This document shows positions 1-8,350 of a DNA stretch of 9,707 nt, piece after piece (positions within the stretch are counted from its first letter, which is position 1; each line of letters starts with the position of its first letter). Source of the DNA: UBA5359 sp028699365 [NCBI: bacterium] (GTDB taxonomy: Bacteria > UBP13 > UBA5359); the NCBI GenBank assembly GCA_028699365.1, contig JAQVUQ010000075.1, positions 1 through 9,707 of the forward strand, given 5' to 3'. Position numbers and translations under genes: made by a program. The notes below the pieces were generated by a model, which searched no databases, was not told where the DNA came from, and saw only the letters and a program-made list of their open reading frames with translations.

Positions 1-1
1 C

Positions 2-1287
2 GCTTCCAACATCAAGGAGGGGGATGTAGTCCATCGCACCGGACGCGTCGTCGAAGTGCCGGTGGGGGATTCCCTCATCGGACGTGTCGTCAATGCCCTG
101 GGATACCCCATAGACGGGCTGGGACGTATGAGAATAGACCGCTATCGTCCGGTGGAAGCCCAGGCTCCCGGCGTAGTGGATCGGACCCCGGTCAAGGATC
201 CTCTGCATACGGGCATCAAGGCCATCGACGCCCTTGTTCCTATCGGCCGGGGACAGCGCGAACTCATAATCGGCGACAGGCAGACGGGAAAGACGGCCCT
301 GGCCATCGATGCCATTCTCAGCCAGCGTGGCCGTGGGGTGACCTGTATCTATGTAGCCATAGGCCAGAAGGAGACGACGGTAGCTCAGGTGGTGGAAGGG
401 CTGCGCCGCGAAGGCGCCATGGATTACACCATAGTGGTATCGGCCTCTGCCAGCGAGGCTGCGCCGCTGCAATACCTGGCGCCTTATTCCGGCTGCGCCA
501 TGGCCGAGGAAATAATGTGCAACGGCGGGGATACGCTGATAATCTACGACGATCTCTCCAAGCATGCCAAGGCTTACCGGGAAATGTCATTGCTGCTGCG
601 CCGTCCGCCTGGACGCGAGGCTTATCCCGGAGACATTTTCTATCTGCATTCCAGGTTGTTGGAGAGATCCGCCAAGCTGAAGCCGGAACTGGGCGGCGGC
701 TCGATGACGGCACTGCCTATCGTCGAGACGCTGGGCGGAGACGTATCGGCCTATATTCCGACAAACGTGATCTCCATCACCGACGGCCAGATATTTCTGG
801 AAGCCGATCTCTTCTTTGCGGGCATACGTCCGGCTATCAACGTGGGGCTTTCCGTATCGCGTGTCGGCGGTTCCGCTCAGACCAAGGCCATGAAACAGGT
901 GGCGCACCGCCTGCGGCTGGATATGGCACAATACAGGGAATTGGCGGCGTTTGCCCAGTTTGCCGCCGAGCTGGATAAGGCAACGCGCGCTCAGTTGAGC
1001 CGTGGAGAGCATATCGTGGAGGTGCTGAAGCAGCCTCAATATCAGCCCATGGATCTGGCTGCAGAGGTTGTTTCCATATTCATGGCCGTCAACGGTTATC
1101 TGGACGATCTGGATCTGGGACGGGTCACCGATTTTGTCAGCGGCTTCCTCCATTTTGCTGCGGCGGAGTTTCCGTATATAGCACAGAGCATCAACGAGAA
1201 GAAAGTGATCGATCCCGATACGGAGACGGCGTTACAGAAGGCTGTAAAAACCTTCAAGGACAGATTTACCGGAGGCGAAGCTGAATA

Positions 1288-1288
<1 letters not shown>
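2..1288 (+). CDS. atpA: F1Fo ATP synthase subunit alpha (5' partial)
   Basis: Non-catalytic nucleotide-binding subunit of the F1 head, alternating with beta in the alpha3beta3 ring on the cytoplasmic face of the membrane. The frame is open to the left edge. Codons from position 2 read [12 protein letters not shown], which matches about residue 80 of full-length alpha, so roughly 80 N-terminal residues lie outside. The GTG at 56 is an internal Val, not the start. Visible motifs: P-loop GDRQTGKT at nt 272-295, the LIIYDDLSK Walker B region, [15 protein letters not shown], and the conserved Arg of [10 protein letters not shown] (nt 860-862) that reaches the catalytic site. The C-terminal helical domain is complete and ends at TAA 1286-1288. 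The stop overlaps the atpG start by one base (TAATG), a sign of translational coupling. Family identification is certain; only the 5' end is missing. Confidence 0.98.
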
Positions 1289-3544
<2,256 letters not shown>

Positions 3545-3547
3545 GCT

Positions 3548-3961
3548 ATGGCAACGTCTCCCGGCATAATCAATGTCAGTGTCGTTATTCCGGAACGTAC
3601 CGTCTTTTCCGGCGAGGCTACGTATGTGAGCCTGCCCGGGCAGGAGGGTGTGCTGGGAATTCTTCCCGGCCATACCCGGCTCGTGCTGGCCTTGGAAATA
3701 GGTGAGCTGGTCATAAAGACGGTGGAAGGAGTGCGTAAAATCGCTCTCGGAGGCGGATTCGCTCTGGTGGAGGGAGACAGGGTCAGCGTTATGGCCAAGG
3801 TAGCTGAACTGGCGGAGGAGATAGATGTGCGCCGGGCTGAGGAAGCCAAGCTTCGGGCTGAAGATGCTCTGGCCCGGCAGGTTTCCGGCGTCAACTTCGT
3901 CGGTTTGGAAGCGGCGCTGCACAGGGCCATCACCCGCATCAGGGTTGCCAATCACGATTAG
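3548..3961 (+). CDS. atpC: F1Fo ATP synthase subunit epsilon
   Basis: Epsilon subunit of the F1 central stalk; it binds gamma and the c-ring and can inhibit ATP hydrolysis through its C-terminal helices. It has 137 residues, normal for the family. The N-terminal beta-sandwich (about 1-88) contains SVVIPERTVFSGEATYVSLP and the hallmark GVLGILPGHTRLV. The C-terminal two-helix domain includes EEIDVRRAEEAKLRAEDAL. It starts 3 bases after the atpD stop, so it is the last gene of the ATP synthase operon. The downstream 225-base spacer has only a weak hairpin without a T-run, so read-through towards murA cannot be excluded. Confidence 0.96.
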   Translation: MATSPGIINVSVVIPERTVFSGEATYVSLPGQEGVLGILPGHTRLVLALEIGELVIKTVEGVRKIALGGGFALVEGDRVSVMAKVAELAEEIDVRRAEEAKLRAEDALARQVSGVNFVGLEAALHRAITRIRVANHD

Positions 3962-3973
3962 CGCTCTCAGGCC

Positions 3974-3992
3974 GGCAGGAAAAGCACCTGCC
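3974..3992 (+). terminator. Weak hairpin after atpC (possible terminator remnant)
   Basis: GGCAGG (3974-3979) pairs with CCTGCC (3987-3992) across a 7-base loop, 12 bases after the atpC stop. The stem is only 6 bp and is followed by TGTATAGA, not a T-run. It could be a weak or factor-dependent transcript end or an RNA stabiliser. I would not call it an efficient intrinsic terminator. Confidence 0.25.
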
Positions 3993-4133
3993 TGTATAGA
4001 ATGCTTAGTTAATAACTATTAAAGATTGGGGAAGTCAGGACGTGGAATTCAGGATTCAGTAGTGCAGAGTGGTAACTGGGCTGTTATTCGTTTATAGTTC
4101 TAATTAACAACAAATATCCAGTAACCTGCTTGA

Positions 4134-4168
4134 GCTTCTGACTTCTGACTTCTGACTTCTGTCTTCTG
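4134..4168. repeat. Heptanucleotide tandem repeat, 5 units of [A/G/T]CTTCTG
   Basis: Five head-to-tail 7-base units: GCTTCTG, three perfect ACTTCTG copies (4141-4161), then TCTTCTG. Only the first base of the unit varies. The array ends just before the murA ribosome site. On the + strand further left, GAAGTCAG (4031-4038) is the exact reverse complement of CTGACTTC inside the array, and GGAATTCAGGATTCAG (4044-4059) has the same flavour. The whole 4031-4168 stretch may therefore be one dispersed intergenic element with inverted ends. The unit resembles the short tandemly repeated heptamers known from cyanobacterial intergenic DNA; that comparison is from memory. Confidence 0.85.
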
Positions 4169-4186
4169 CCGATAGAGGAAGAGTCC

Positions 4187-5437
4187 TTGGAAAAGATAAT
4201 TATCGGCGGTGGAAACCGTCTTAACGGAGAGGTTCTGATCAGCGGAGCCAAGAACGCAGCCCTACCCATTATGGCTGCTTCTTTATTGACTTCCACCCCC
4301 AGTACGCTGAACAATATTCCCAGATTGACCGATATTTTCACCATGATAGATGTTCTTAACGAGTTCGGGGTCAAGGTTGCGGCTGCCGGGAACCGCTTGA
4401 TCATCTCGCCTGAGAATTTTGCCCTGAGCCTTGTGCCGTATGAACTGATGAAGAAGATGCGTGCCTCGGTTCTGGTGGTGGGTCCGCTGCTGGCTCGCTT
4501 CGGCTCCGCCAGAGTCTCGCTTCCCGGCGGCTGTGCCATCGGTTCCCGGCCGATAGACCTGCACATCAAGGGATTCAAGGCCATGGGAGCGGAAGTGTCC
4601 ATGGAACACGGCTACGTCCATGTCTGGGCGGATAAGCTGCACGGTGGGCGTATTTACCTGGACATCCCCAGTGTGGGAGCGACTGAGAATATCATGATGG
4701 CCGCCTCTCTGGCCGAGGGCAGGACCGTTATCGAGAACGTGGCCGAGGAGCCGGAGATAGTCGACCTGGCCAACTTTCTGAACGCCATGGGTGCCTGTAT
4801 CAAGGGTGCAGGTACCAATATCATCGAAATCGAAGGTGTTGAATCACTGCATGGCGTGGAGTATGCTGTCATTCCCGACAGAATAGAGGCCGGCACTTAC
4901 GCTGTGGTAGCCGCCATCAGCAAGGGCGAGGTCAGGATACGGCACATCAATCTGGACCATCTCAAACCCATCACCACCAAGCTGAAGGATGCGGGCATTC
5001 ACATCGAAGAGATAGAGGACGGGGTTCTGGTAGCCGTCCGGAACGGGCTTAAGGCCGTAGATGTCAAGACTCTGCCCTATCCCGGCTTCCCCACCGATAT
5101 GCAGGCGCCGCTGATGGCTTTGATGTCGGTGGCCGAAGGCATCAGCGTCTTTACGGAAACCATTTTTGAGAATAGATTCATGCATGTCAGCGAGATGAAG
5201 CGTATGGGTGCGGATATCCGGGTGGAGGGACACAGCGCCATCGTCAGAGGCGTGGGACGTTTGACCGGAGCCCAGGTTACCGCACCTGATCTAAGAGCCG
5301 GCGTGGCCCTCATACTGTCCGGCCTGGTCGCCGAGGGTGTTACCGAGATCACCGGCATAGAGCATATAGACCGCGGCTATGAGGATATCGAATCTAAGTT
5401 GACGGCCTTAGGGGCCAGCATCAGCCGGTCGGCATAG
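4187..5437 (+). CDS. murA: UDP-N-acetylglucosamine 1-carboxyvinyltransferase MurA
   Basis: First committed step of peptidoglycan synthesis in the cytosol: transfers enolpyruvate from PEP to UDP-GlcNAc (EC 2.5.1.7). It has 416 residues, the usual length. Lys22-Asn23 sit in SGAKNAALP. The catalytic Cys116 sits in SLPGGCAIGSRPIDLH, so this is the Cys-type enzyme expected to be fosfomycin-sensitive, unlike Asp variants. Asp304 of PGFPTDMQAP, Arg370 of DLRAG and Arg396 of HIDRGYED match E. coli Asp305, Arg371 and Arg397. The start is TTG at 4187, chosen because AGAGGAAGAG (4174-4183) lies at ribosome-site distance and MEKIIIGGGNRLNGEV matches the family N-terminus. It lies downstream of the ATP synthase operon, as in Bacillus-type genomes, where a few genes intervene. 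No second cell-wall gene follows here. Confidence 0.97.
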   Translation: MEKIIIGGGNRLNGEVLISGAKNAALPIMAASLLTSTPSTLNNIPRLTDIFTMIDVLNEFGVKVAAAGNRLIISPENFALSLVPYELMKKMRASVLVVGPLLARFGSARVSLPGGCAIGSRPIDLHIKGFKAMGAEVSMEHGYVHVWADKLHGGRIYLDIPSVGATENIMMAASLAEGRTVIENVAEEPEIVDLANFLNAMGACIKGAGTNIIEIEGVESLHGVEYAVIPDRIEAGTYAVVAAISKGEVRIRHINLDHLKPITTKLKDAGIHIEEIEDGVLVAVRNGLKAVDVKTLPYPGFPTDMQAPLMALMSVAEGISVFTETIFENRFMHVSEMKRMGADIRVEGHSAIVRGVGRLTGAQVTAPDLRAGVALILSGLVAEGVTEITGIEHIDRGYEDIESKLTALGASISRSA

Positions 5438-5458
5438 CGTAGTTTAAATATACTACGC
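5437..5458 (+). terminator. Hairpin overlapping the murA stop codon
   Basis: GCGTAGT (5437-5443) pairs perfectly with ACTACGC (5452-5458) across an 8-base AT-rich loop. The first base of the stem is the last base of the murA TAG. No T-run follows (CTCTGGG), so it is not a canonical intrinsic terminator. It may protect the 3' end of the murA transcript or act as a weak terminator before the next gene. Confidence 0.35.
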
Positions 5459-5535
5459 CTCTGGGTAAATAACTTATGGCTGTTACGGTTCTTCATATTA
5501 TAAAGTAACTCGAATTACAACATAGGCGGTGTCAC

Positions 5536-6051
5536 ATGCGTAAATACGGCGTATATATTTTCTTGCTCGCGTTATCCATATTCTGCCTGAGCCTTAGTCC
5601 GGCCTCGGCCCAGCAGGGCTTTGAGATAAAAGGCGGGTACGTTTCTACCGATAACGGTACCGGCTGGGTTGCCGGGGCCGGTCTGATAGTATCGCGTACC
5701 AACACGACGGAAACGATCTTTGCTCTGGAGCGGTATATTACCAGCAGCACGGAAGATGTCTTCGGTATCGACAGGGAAACCGAGGTAAGCGCCTGGCCCC
5801 TGACTCTGACCAACAAGGTGTTCTATCCCGGCAGCCGCTTTTATTACGGCACCGGCCTTGGAGTATATCGCTCGACCACGGATATTCTGGAAGACGGTAT
5901 AGAGGTCTCTTCCGTATCCAGGACCAACATAGGCTATCATCTTCTGGCCGGCTTTGAACTGGGTGCCGGAACCCGTCTGGAGGGCAAATACTTCCAGGGC
6001 GGGTCGGCCGCCGGTGACGGATTTACGGTGACGTTAAATAAGGTGTTTTAG
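5536..6051 (+). CDS. Small secreted protein, probable outer-membrane beta-barrel
   Basis: 171 residues; I do not recognise a named family. A clear Sec signal peptide (MRK, then a hydrophobic core, then SPASA) should be cut after Ala25, giving a mature chain of about 146 residues starting QQGFEIKGGYVS. The mature part is made of alternating polar/hydrophobic strands rich in Gly, Thr, Tyr and Ser (GWVAGAGLIVSR, RFYYGTGLGVYRS, IGYHLLAGFELGAG, TRLEGKYFQGG). It ends FTVTLNKVF with a C-terminal Phe, the usual BAM-recognition end of outer-membrane barrels. About 8 short strands would fit an OmpW/OmpX-size barrel. No lipobox is seen. The ribosome site is imperfect (AGGCGGTG, 5524-5531). It stands alone, about 100 bases after murA. 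An eight-stranded periplasmic barrel is an alternative. The function is unknown; it supports a diderm envelope. Confidence 0.8.
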   Translation: MRKYGVYIFLLALSIFCLSLSPASAQQGFEIKGGYVSTDNGTGWVAGAGLIVSRTNTTETIFALERYITSSTEDVFGIDRETEVSAWPLTLTNKVFYPGSRFYYGTGLGVYRSTTDILEDGIEVSSVSRTNIGYHLLAGFELGAGTRLEGKYFQGGSAAGDGFTVTLNKVF

Positions 6052-6173
6052 GTTCGCTGTTCTTGCACCCTGCTGAACCGTAAACTGTATATTAGCATTT
6101 CCCCTTCTTAACAATCAGGCCATTATATGTACTTTTATCGATGTCATTAAGCCGATACAAGCGAATGGAAGAT

Positions 6174-6212
6174 ATGAATTTAATATATATTGACAATTCA
6201 TATTAAATTCAT
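6174..6212. promoter_or_regulatory. 39-bp concentric palindrome over the gntR-type promoter (candidate operator)
   Basis: Arms ATGAATTTAATAT (6174-6186) and ATATTAAATTCAT (6200-6212) are perfect 13-bp inverted repeats. The centre ATTGACAAT (6189-6197) is itself palindromic about the same axis, base 6193. Only two base pairs per side (6187/6199 and 6188/6198) break the symmetry. The -35 hexamer TTGACA lies exactly at the centre and the right arm touches the -10 hexamer, so a bound dimer would block RNA polymerase. The most likely binder is the regulator encoded 38 bases downstream (autorepression); this is inferred. Confidence 0.75.
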
Positions 6213-6218
6213 TATACT
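6190..6218 (+). promoter_or_regulatory. Near-consensus sigma-70 promoter of the GntR/LacI-type regulator
   Basis: TTGACA (6190-6195) is a perfect -35 box and TATACT (6213-6218) a 5/6 match to the -10 box, separated by 17 bases, the optimum. Transcription would begin near 6225, leaving a leader of about 25 bases that ends in GGAG (6242-6245), five bases before the ATG at 6251. It is embedded in the 39-bp palindrome. Confidence 0.8.
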
Positions 6219-6250
6219 CTATTTAAGAATACGCTTGTAATGGAGAAGAC

Positions 6251-7360
6251 ATGGCAAGGTATATGGAAATAATGCATTGCCTCCTTTCAGATATAGAGTC
6301 CGGCAGGTATCTGCCGGGAACGAGTATTCCTACTGAAAAAGAATTGGGCAAACGGTTTAATGCCAGCATTACGACTGTAAGAAACTCGTTAAAACAATTA
6401 GAAGACAGGGGCTATGTATATAAAATACAGGGAAGCGGTACTTATGTAAAAGACGACTTTGCCCTGCGGGCGGGTTCAGCAAACGGCTTTTTGAATATAG
6501 GTGTAGTTGTTAATCTGAATAGAGAAAGTAATAAGACATCCTTTTTCAGCCATTTATCGACTGAGAGTATTCTAAGAGGCGTGAAAAAGGTCTTCGATAA
6601 TTCCAGGGTCAATCTGACTATGGCCATGTATCATCAGGATAATCCTGCTCCCTGGGAAGAGTTCCGGAGCGGTTTTAAGGTAGACGGATATCTCGACTTT
6701 GGTAACACAGTTAACGATACACTGGCTGAATACATTGAAACACAGAGAATAAAGATCGTTTCAATCGTTAGTGCCACAAGCCTCAATAGCTACAAGCATA
6801 ATTTCCCGCTTGTCGTAGTAGATCACCTTGATGGTGTGAGACAGGCGCTCATGCATTACAAAAAAATGGGCCTGAATAAATTCGGATACATCGCCATGGC
6901 AGAGGCCGGACTGGCCAATTTTCGCAGCTATGAAGATGTTCTGGCTGAAGAGGGTACGGCTTTTGATATGGAAGCCGTAATAATACATCCTGAAAGAATG
7001 GATAACTGGGATAACCTGTCAAAGCGGACTGAATATATCGGAAATTACATAATTAATAACGGAGTAAAGCCCGATGTATTCTTCTTTGACGGCGATCGTG
7101 TTACCGCTTCTCTCATAGATTTTTTCACAGCTTTGCGGAACGGCTTGGAGAAGGAGATAAGGCTGTGTGCCGTCACTATGAATAGTAATTTCCGCAGAAA
7201 CGGCATAGCTCCTGATTGCATTGTCCAGGATTATGAAAAAGCCGGTCAATATGCAGCGAAAATGATCATTGACTATGTGAGAGATGGAGAGCCGTCTTGT
7301 ATAAGAAAAGACGTTGCTCCGGAATTTATATCTGCTCAAACACCGGTTTTGCAGCCTTAA
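6251..7360 (+). CDS. GntR-family transcriptional regulator with LacI/GalR-type sensor domain
   Basis: 369 residues. Residues 1-70 form a GntR winged helix: YMEIMHCLLSDIESGRYLPGTSIPTEKEL, then the recognition helix region ITTVRNSLKQLEDRGYV and the wing GSGTYVKDDF. From about residue 80 (FLNIGVVVNL) to the end runs a periplasmic-binding-protein-like sensor, with KMGLNKFGYIAMA and PDVFFFDGDRVTASLIDFF matching LacI/GalR positions, and QDYEKAGQYAAKMIIDYVRDG near the C-terminus. This AraR-like architecture usually binds a sugar or sugar derivative that releases the protein from DNA. The ligand here cannot be read from sequence. ATG 6251 is preceded by GGAG at good spacing and by a strong promoter inside a palindrome, so autoregulation is likely. 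An AraC-type gene follows after 43 bases. Codon use is clearly more AT-rich than in the ATP synthase genes. Confidence 0.9.
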   Translation: MARYMEIMHCLLSDIESGRYLPGTSIPTEKELGKRFNASITTVRNSLKQLEDRGYVYKIQGSGTYVKDDFALRAGSANGFLNIGVVVNLNRESNKTSFFSHLSTESILRGVKKVFDNSRVNLTMAMYHQDNPAPWEEFRSGFKVDGYLDFGNTVNDTLAEYIETQRIKIVSIVSATSLNSYKHNFPLVVVDHLDGVRQALMHYKKMGLNKFGYIAMAEAGLANFRSYEDVLAEEGTAFDMEAVIIHPERMDNWDNLSKRTEYIGNYIINNGVKPDVFFFDGDRVTASLIDFFTALRNGLEKEIRLCAVTMNSNFRRNGIAPDCIVQDYEKAGQYAAKMIIDYVRDGEPSCIRKDVAPEFISAQTPVLQP

Positions 7361-7387
7361 TGCAATTTCAGTTAAGTTGCTCCGGAA
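7313..7387. repeat. 12-bp direct repeat GTTGCTCCGGAA at the junction of the two regulator genes
   Basis: GTTGCTCCGGAA occurs at 7313-7324, inside the end of the GntR-type gene, and again at 7376-7387, just before the AraC-type gene. The period is exactly 63 bases. Each copy contains the palindromic core TCCGGA. It could be a pair of binding sites for the AraC-type protein, a small duplication scar, or chance. Confidence 0.6.
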
Positions 7388-7403
7388 AGAGGGTTGGCGG
7401 GTA

Positions 7404-8249
7404 GTGGACATACAGGCAATGAGGCCGGTTGTTGCCGGTGCAAATAAAATAGTTTTCAAGCCCGGATTCGACGGTTTGCTTGAACGCAGGGTGAGTGATC
7501 CTCAAAGAGATCACGACCTTCAGCTTGTGTATAGCGGCAAGGGCTCGGTAGTGGCCGATGACGTGGAGTATCCGCTGCAAAAGGGAGATGTTTTCACAAT
7601 TTACCCCGGTGAAAAGTTCTTTGTCAGAACAACCGGCGATAAACCCTTTTGCCGTTATTACGTGCATTTTGATTTCTACGAGGGTAAGAACAGACTTTCA
7701 ACACCTGTAGTAAATGATAAAGAGCCCTGGCCGCGCCTTATCCATCTTCATGATGATATGCGCATAAGGGAGCTATTTGCCGATCTCGTCTTTCTGTTGA
7801 CCGAGGGTAATGACCGAACAATGGTGAGAATGATTGCCAATGGGATTTTTACAGCCTTGATAGGGCTTATCACTCTACAGTATCAGCAGGCTGACTACTC
7901 TGATATCAATCAACCTAAAAGTCACCGGGGTGTCAGGAAGGCGGAACGATTCATTCTGGATAATTACCGCCGGCATATGACGTTGGCAGGCCTGGCCCAA
8001 ATAGCCGGTCTAAGTATGGATTACTTCGGACAGATCTTCAAAACTATATTTGGAAAAACACCGATCGATTATCTGGTTGATTACCGTCTGCAGCAGGCCA
8101 AAAAACTGATGGTGGAAACGGAGCTTAACATCAGCGAGATAGCTGCCCACGTGGGCTATGAAGATATACATTATTTCAGTTATCTGTTTAAGCATAGAGA
8201 AGGCGTTACGCCCAGCGAGTTTATCTCTCGGTTTAGTTGCGAGGAGTGA
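7404..8249 (+). CDS. AraC-family transcriptional regulator with cupin sensor domain
   Basis: About 281 residues from GTG 7404, close to the 280-300 typical of the family. The N-terminal half is an AraC-type cupin: LQLVYSGKGSVVADDVEYPLQKGDVFTIYPGEKF (residues 39-72) has the usual strand-turn pattern with PGE. A linker follows, then a double helix-turn-helix (about 178-278): TLAGLAQIAGLSMDYFGQIFK is the first and LNISEIAAHVGYEDIHYFSYLFKHREGVTPSEF the second, with the hallmark FSYLFK and G-TP. The start is uncertain. GTG 7404 has AGAGGG at 7388-7393, ATG 7419 is possible with a poor ribosome site, and TTG 7377 has none. The frame extends further upstream to TTG 7314, but that would overlap the previous gene. 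It probably shares the transcript with the GntR-type gene 43 bases upstream and may activate the surface genes downstream. The ligand is unknown, likely a saccharide. Confidence 0.9.
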   Translation: MDIQAMRPVVAGANKIVFKPGFDGLLERRVSDPQRDHDLQLVYSGKGSVVADDVEYPLQKGDVFTIYPGEKFFVRTTGDKPFCRYYVHFDFYEGKNRLSTPVVNDKEPWPRLIHLHDDMRIRELFADLVFLLTEGNDRTMVRMIANGIFTALIGLITLQYQQADYSDINQPKSHRGVRKAERFILDNYRRHMTLAGLAQIAGLSMDYFGQIFKTIFGKTPIDYLVDYRLQQAKKLMVETELNISEIAAHVGYEDIHYFSYLFKHREGVTPSEFISRFSCEE

Positions 8250-8253
8250 TTAA

Positions 8254-8331
8254 GGTGATTACTAAAATAATTCCATCTTTTATCTAAAGACAAGAGGCTT
8301 TGTCGTTAGTATAATTACGGTGATATCTAAA
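8254..8331. repeat. Direct repeat GGTGATNNCTAAA upstream of the prepilin gene
   Basis: GGTGATTACTAAA (8254-8266) and GGTGATATCTAAA (8319-8331) match at 11 of 13 positions with starts 65 bases apart. One copy lies upstream of the -35 box and the other covers the predicted transcription start. Paired direct repeats are a usual AraC-family target and an AraC-family gene ends 4 bases before the first copy. The connection is inferred. Confidence 0.5.
8287..8315 (+). promoter_or_regulatory. Sigma-70-like promoter of the prepilin / beta-helix transcript
   Basis: TATAAT (8310-8315) is a perfect -10 box; AAGACA (8287-8292) matches the -35 consensus at 4 of 6 positions, with a 17-base spacer. The weak -35 fits activator dependence. 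Transcription would start near 8322. An inverted repeat GACAA (8289-8293) / TTGTC (8300-8304) lies across the -35 box and spacer. Confidence 0.6.
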
Positions 8332-8336
8332 TCACC
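8319..8336 (+). promoter_or_regulatory. Inverted repeat GGTGAT/ATCACC at the transcription start and ribosome site
   Basis: GGTGAT (8319-8324) and ATCACC (8331-8336) are perfect 6-bp inverted repeats around a 6-base spacer. They span the predicted transcription start and abut the strong ribosome site AGAGGAGGT (8337-8345). It is more likely an operator than an RNA hairpin, because the left arm would be only partly transcribed. Confidence 0.4.
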
Positions 8337-8350
8337 AGAGGAGGTAGGGT

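Noticed and set aside
56-58. GTG as the start codon of the alpha subunit
   Set aside because: The frame upstream of 56 encodes the conserved [12 protein letters not shown] stretch of alpha, so the gene continues beyond the window edge.
4009-4022. TTAATAACTATTAA palindrome after atpC
   Set aside because: A short AT-only palindrome is expected by chance in an AT-rich spacer, and nothing nearby shows that it is used.
4134-4168. Possible CRISPR-like or variable-number array
   Set aside because: Units are 7 bases with no spacers and there are no cas genes nearby. It is a simple tandem repeat, not CRISPR.
4084-4602. 172-codon minus-strand frame ending in a repetitive SEVRSQKL tail
   Set aside because: It is a shadow of murA extended through the heptamer array; the repetitive tail is just the array translated.
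6051-6079. GGTTC/GAACC pair after the outer-membrane protein gene as a terminator
   Set aside because: The 5-bp stem has a 19-base loop and no T-run, so it is too weak to support a terminator.
6300-6317. Perfect 7-bp hairpin CCGGCAG/CTGCCGG early in the GntR-type gene
   Set aside because: It falls on the codons of the conserved SGRYLPG motif and is short, so coding constraint explains it well enough. No T-run follows.
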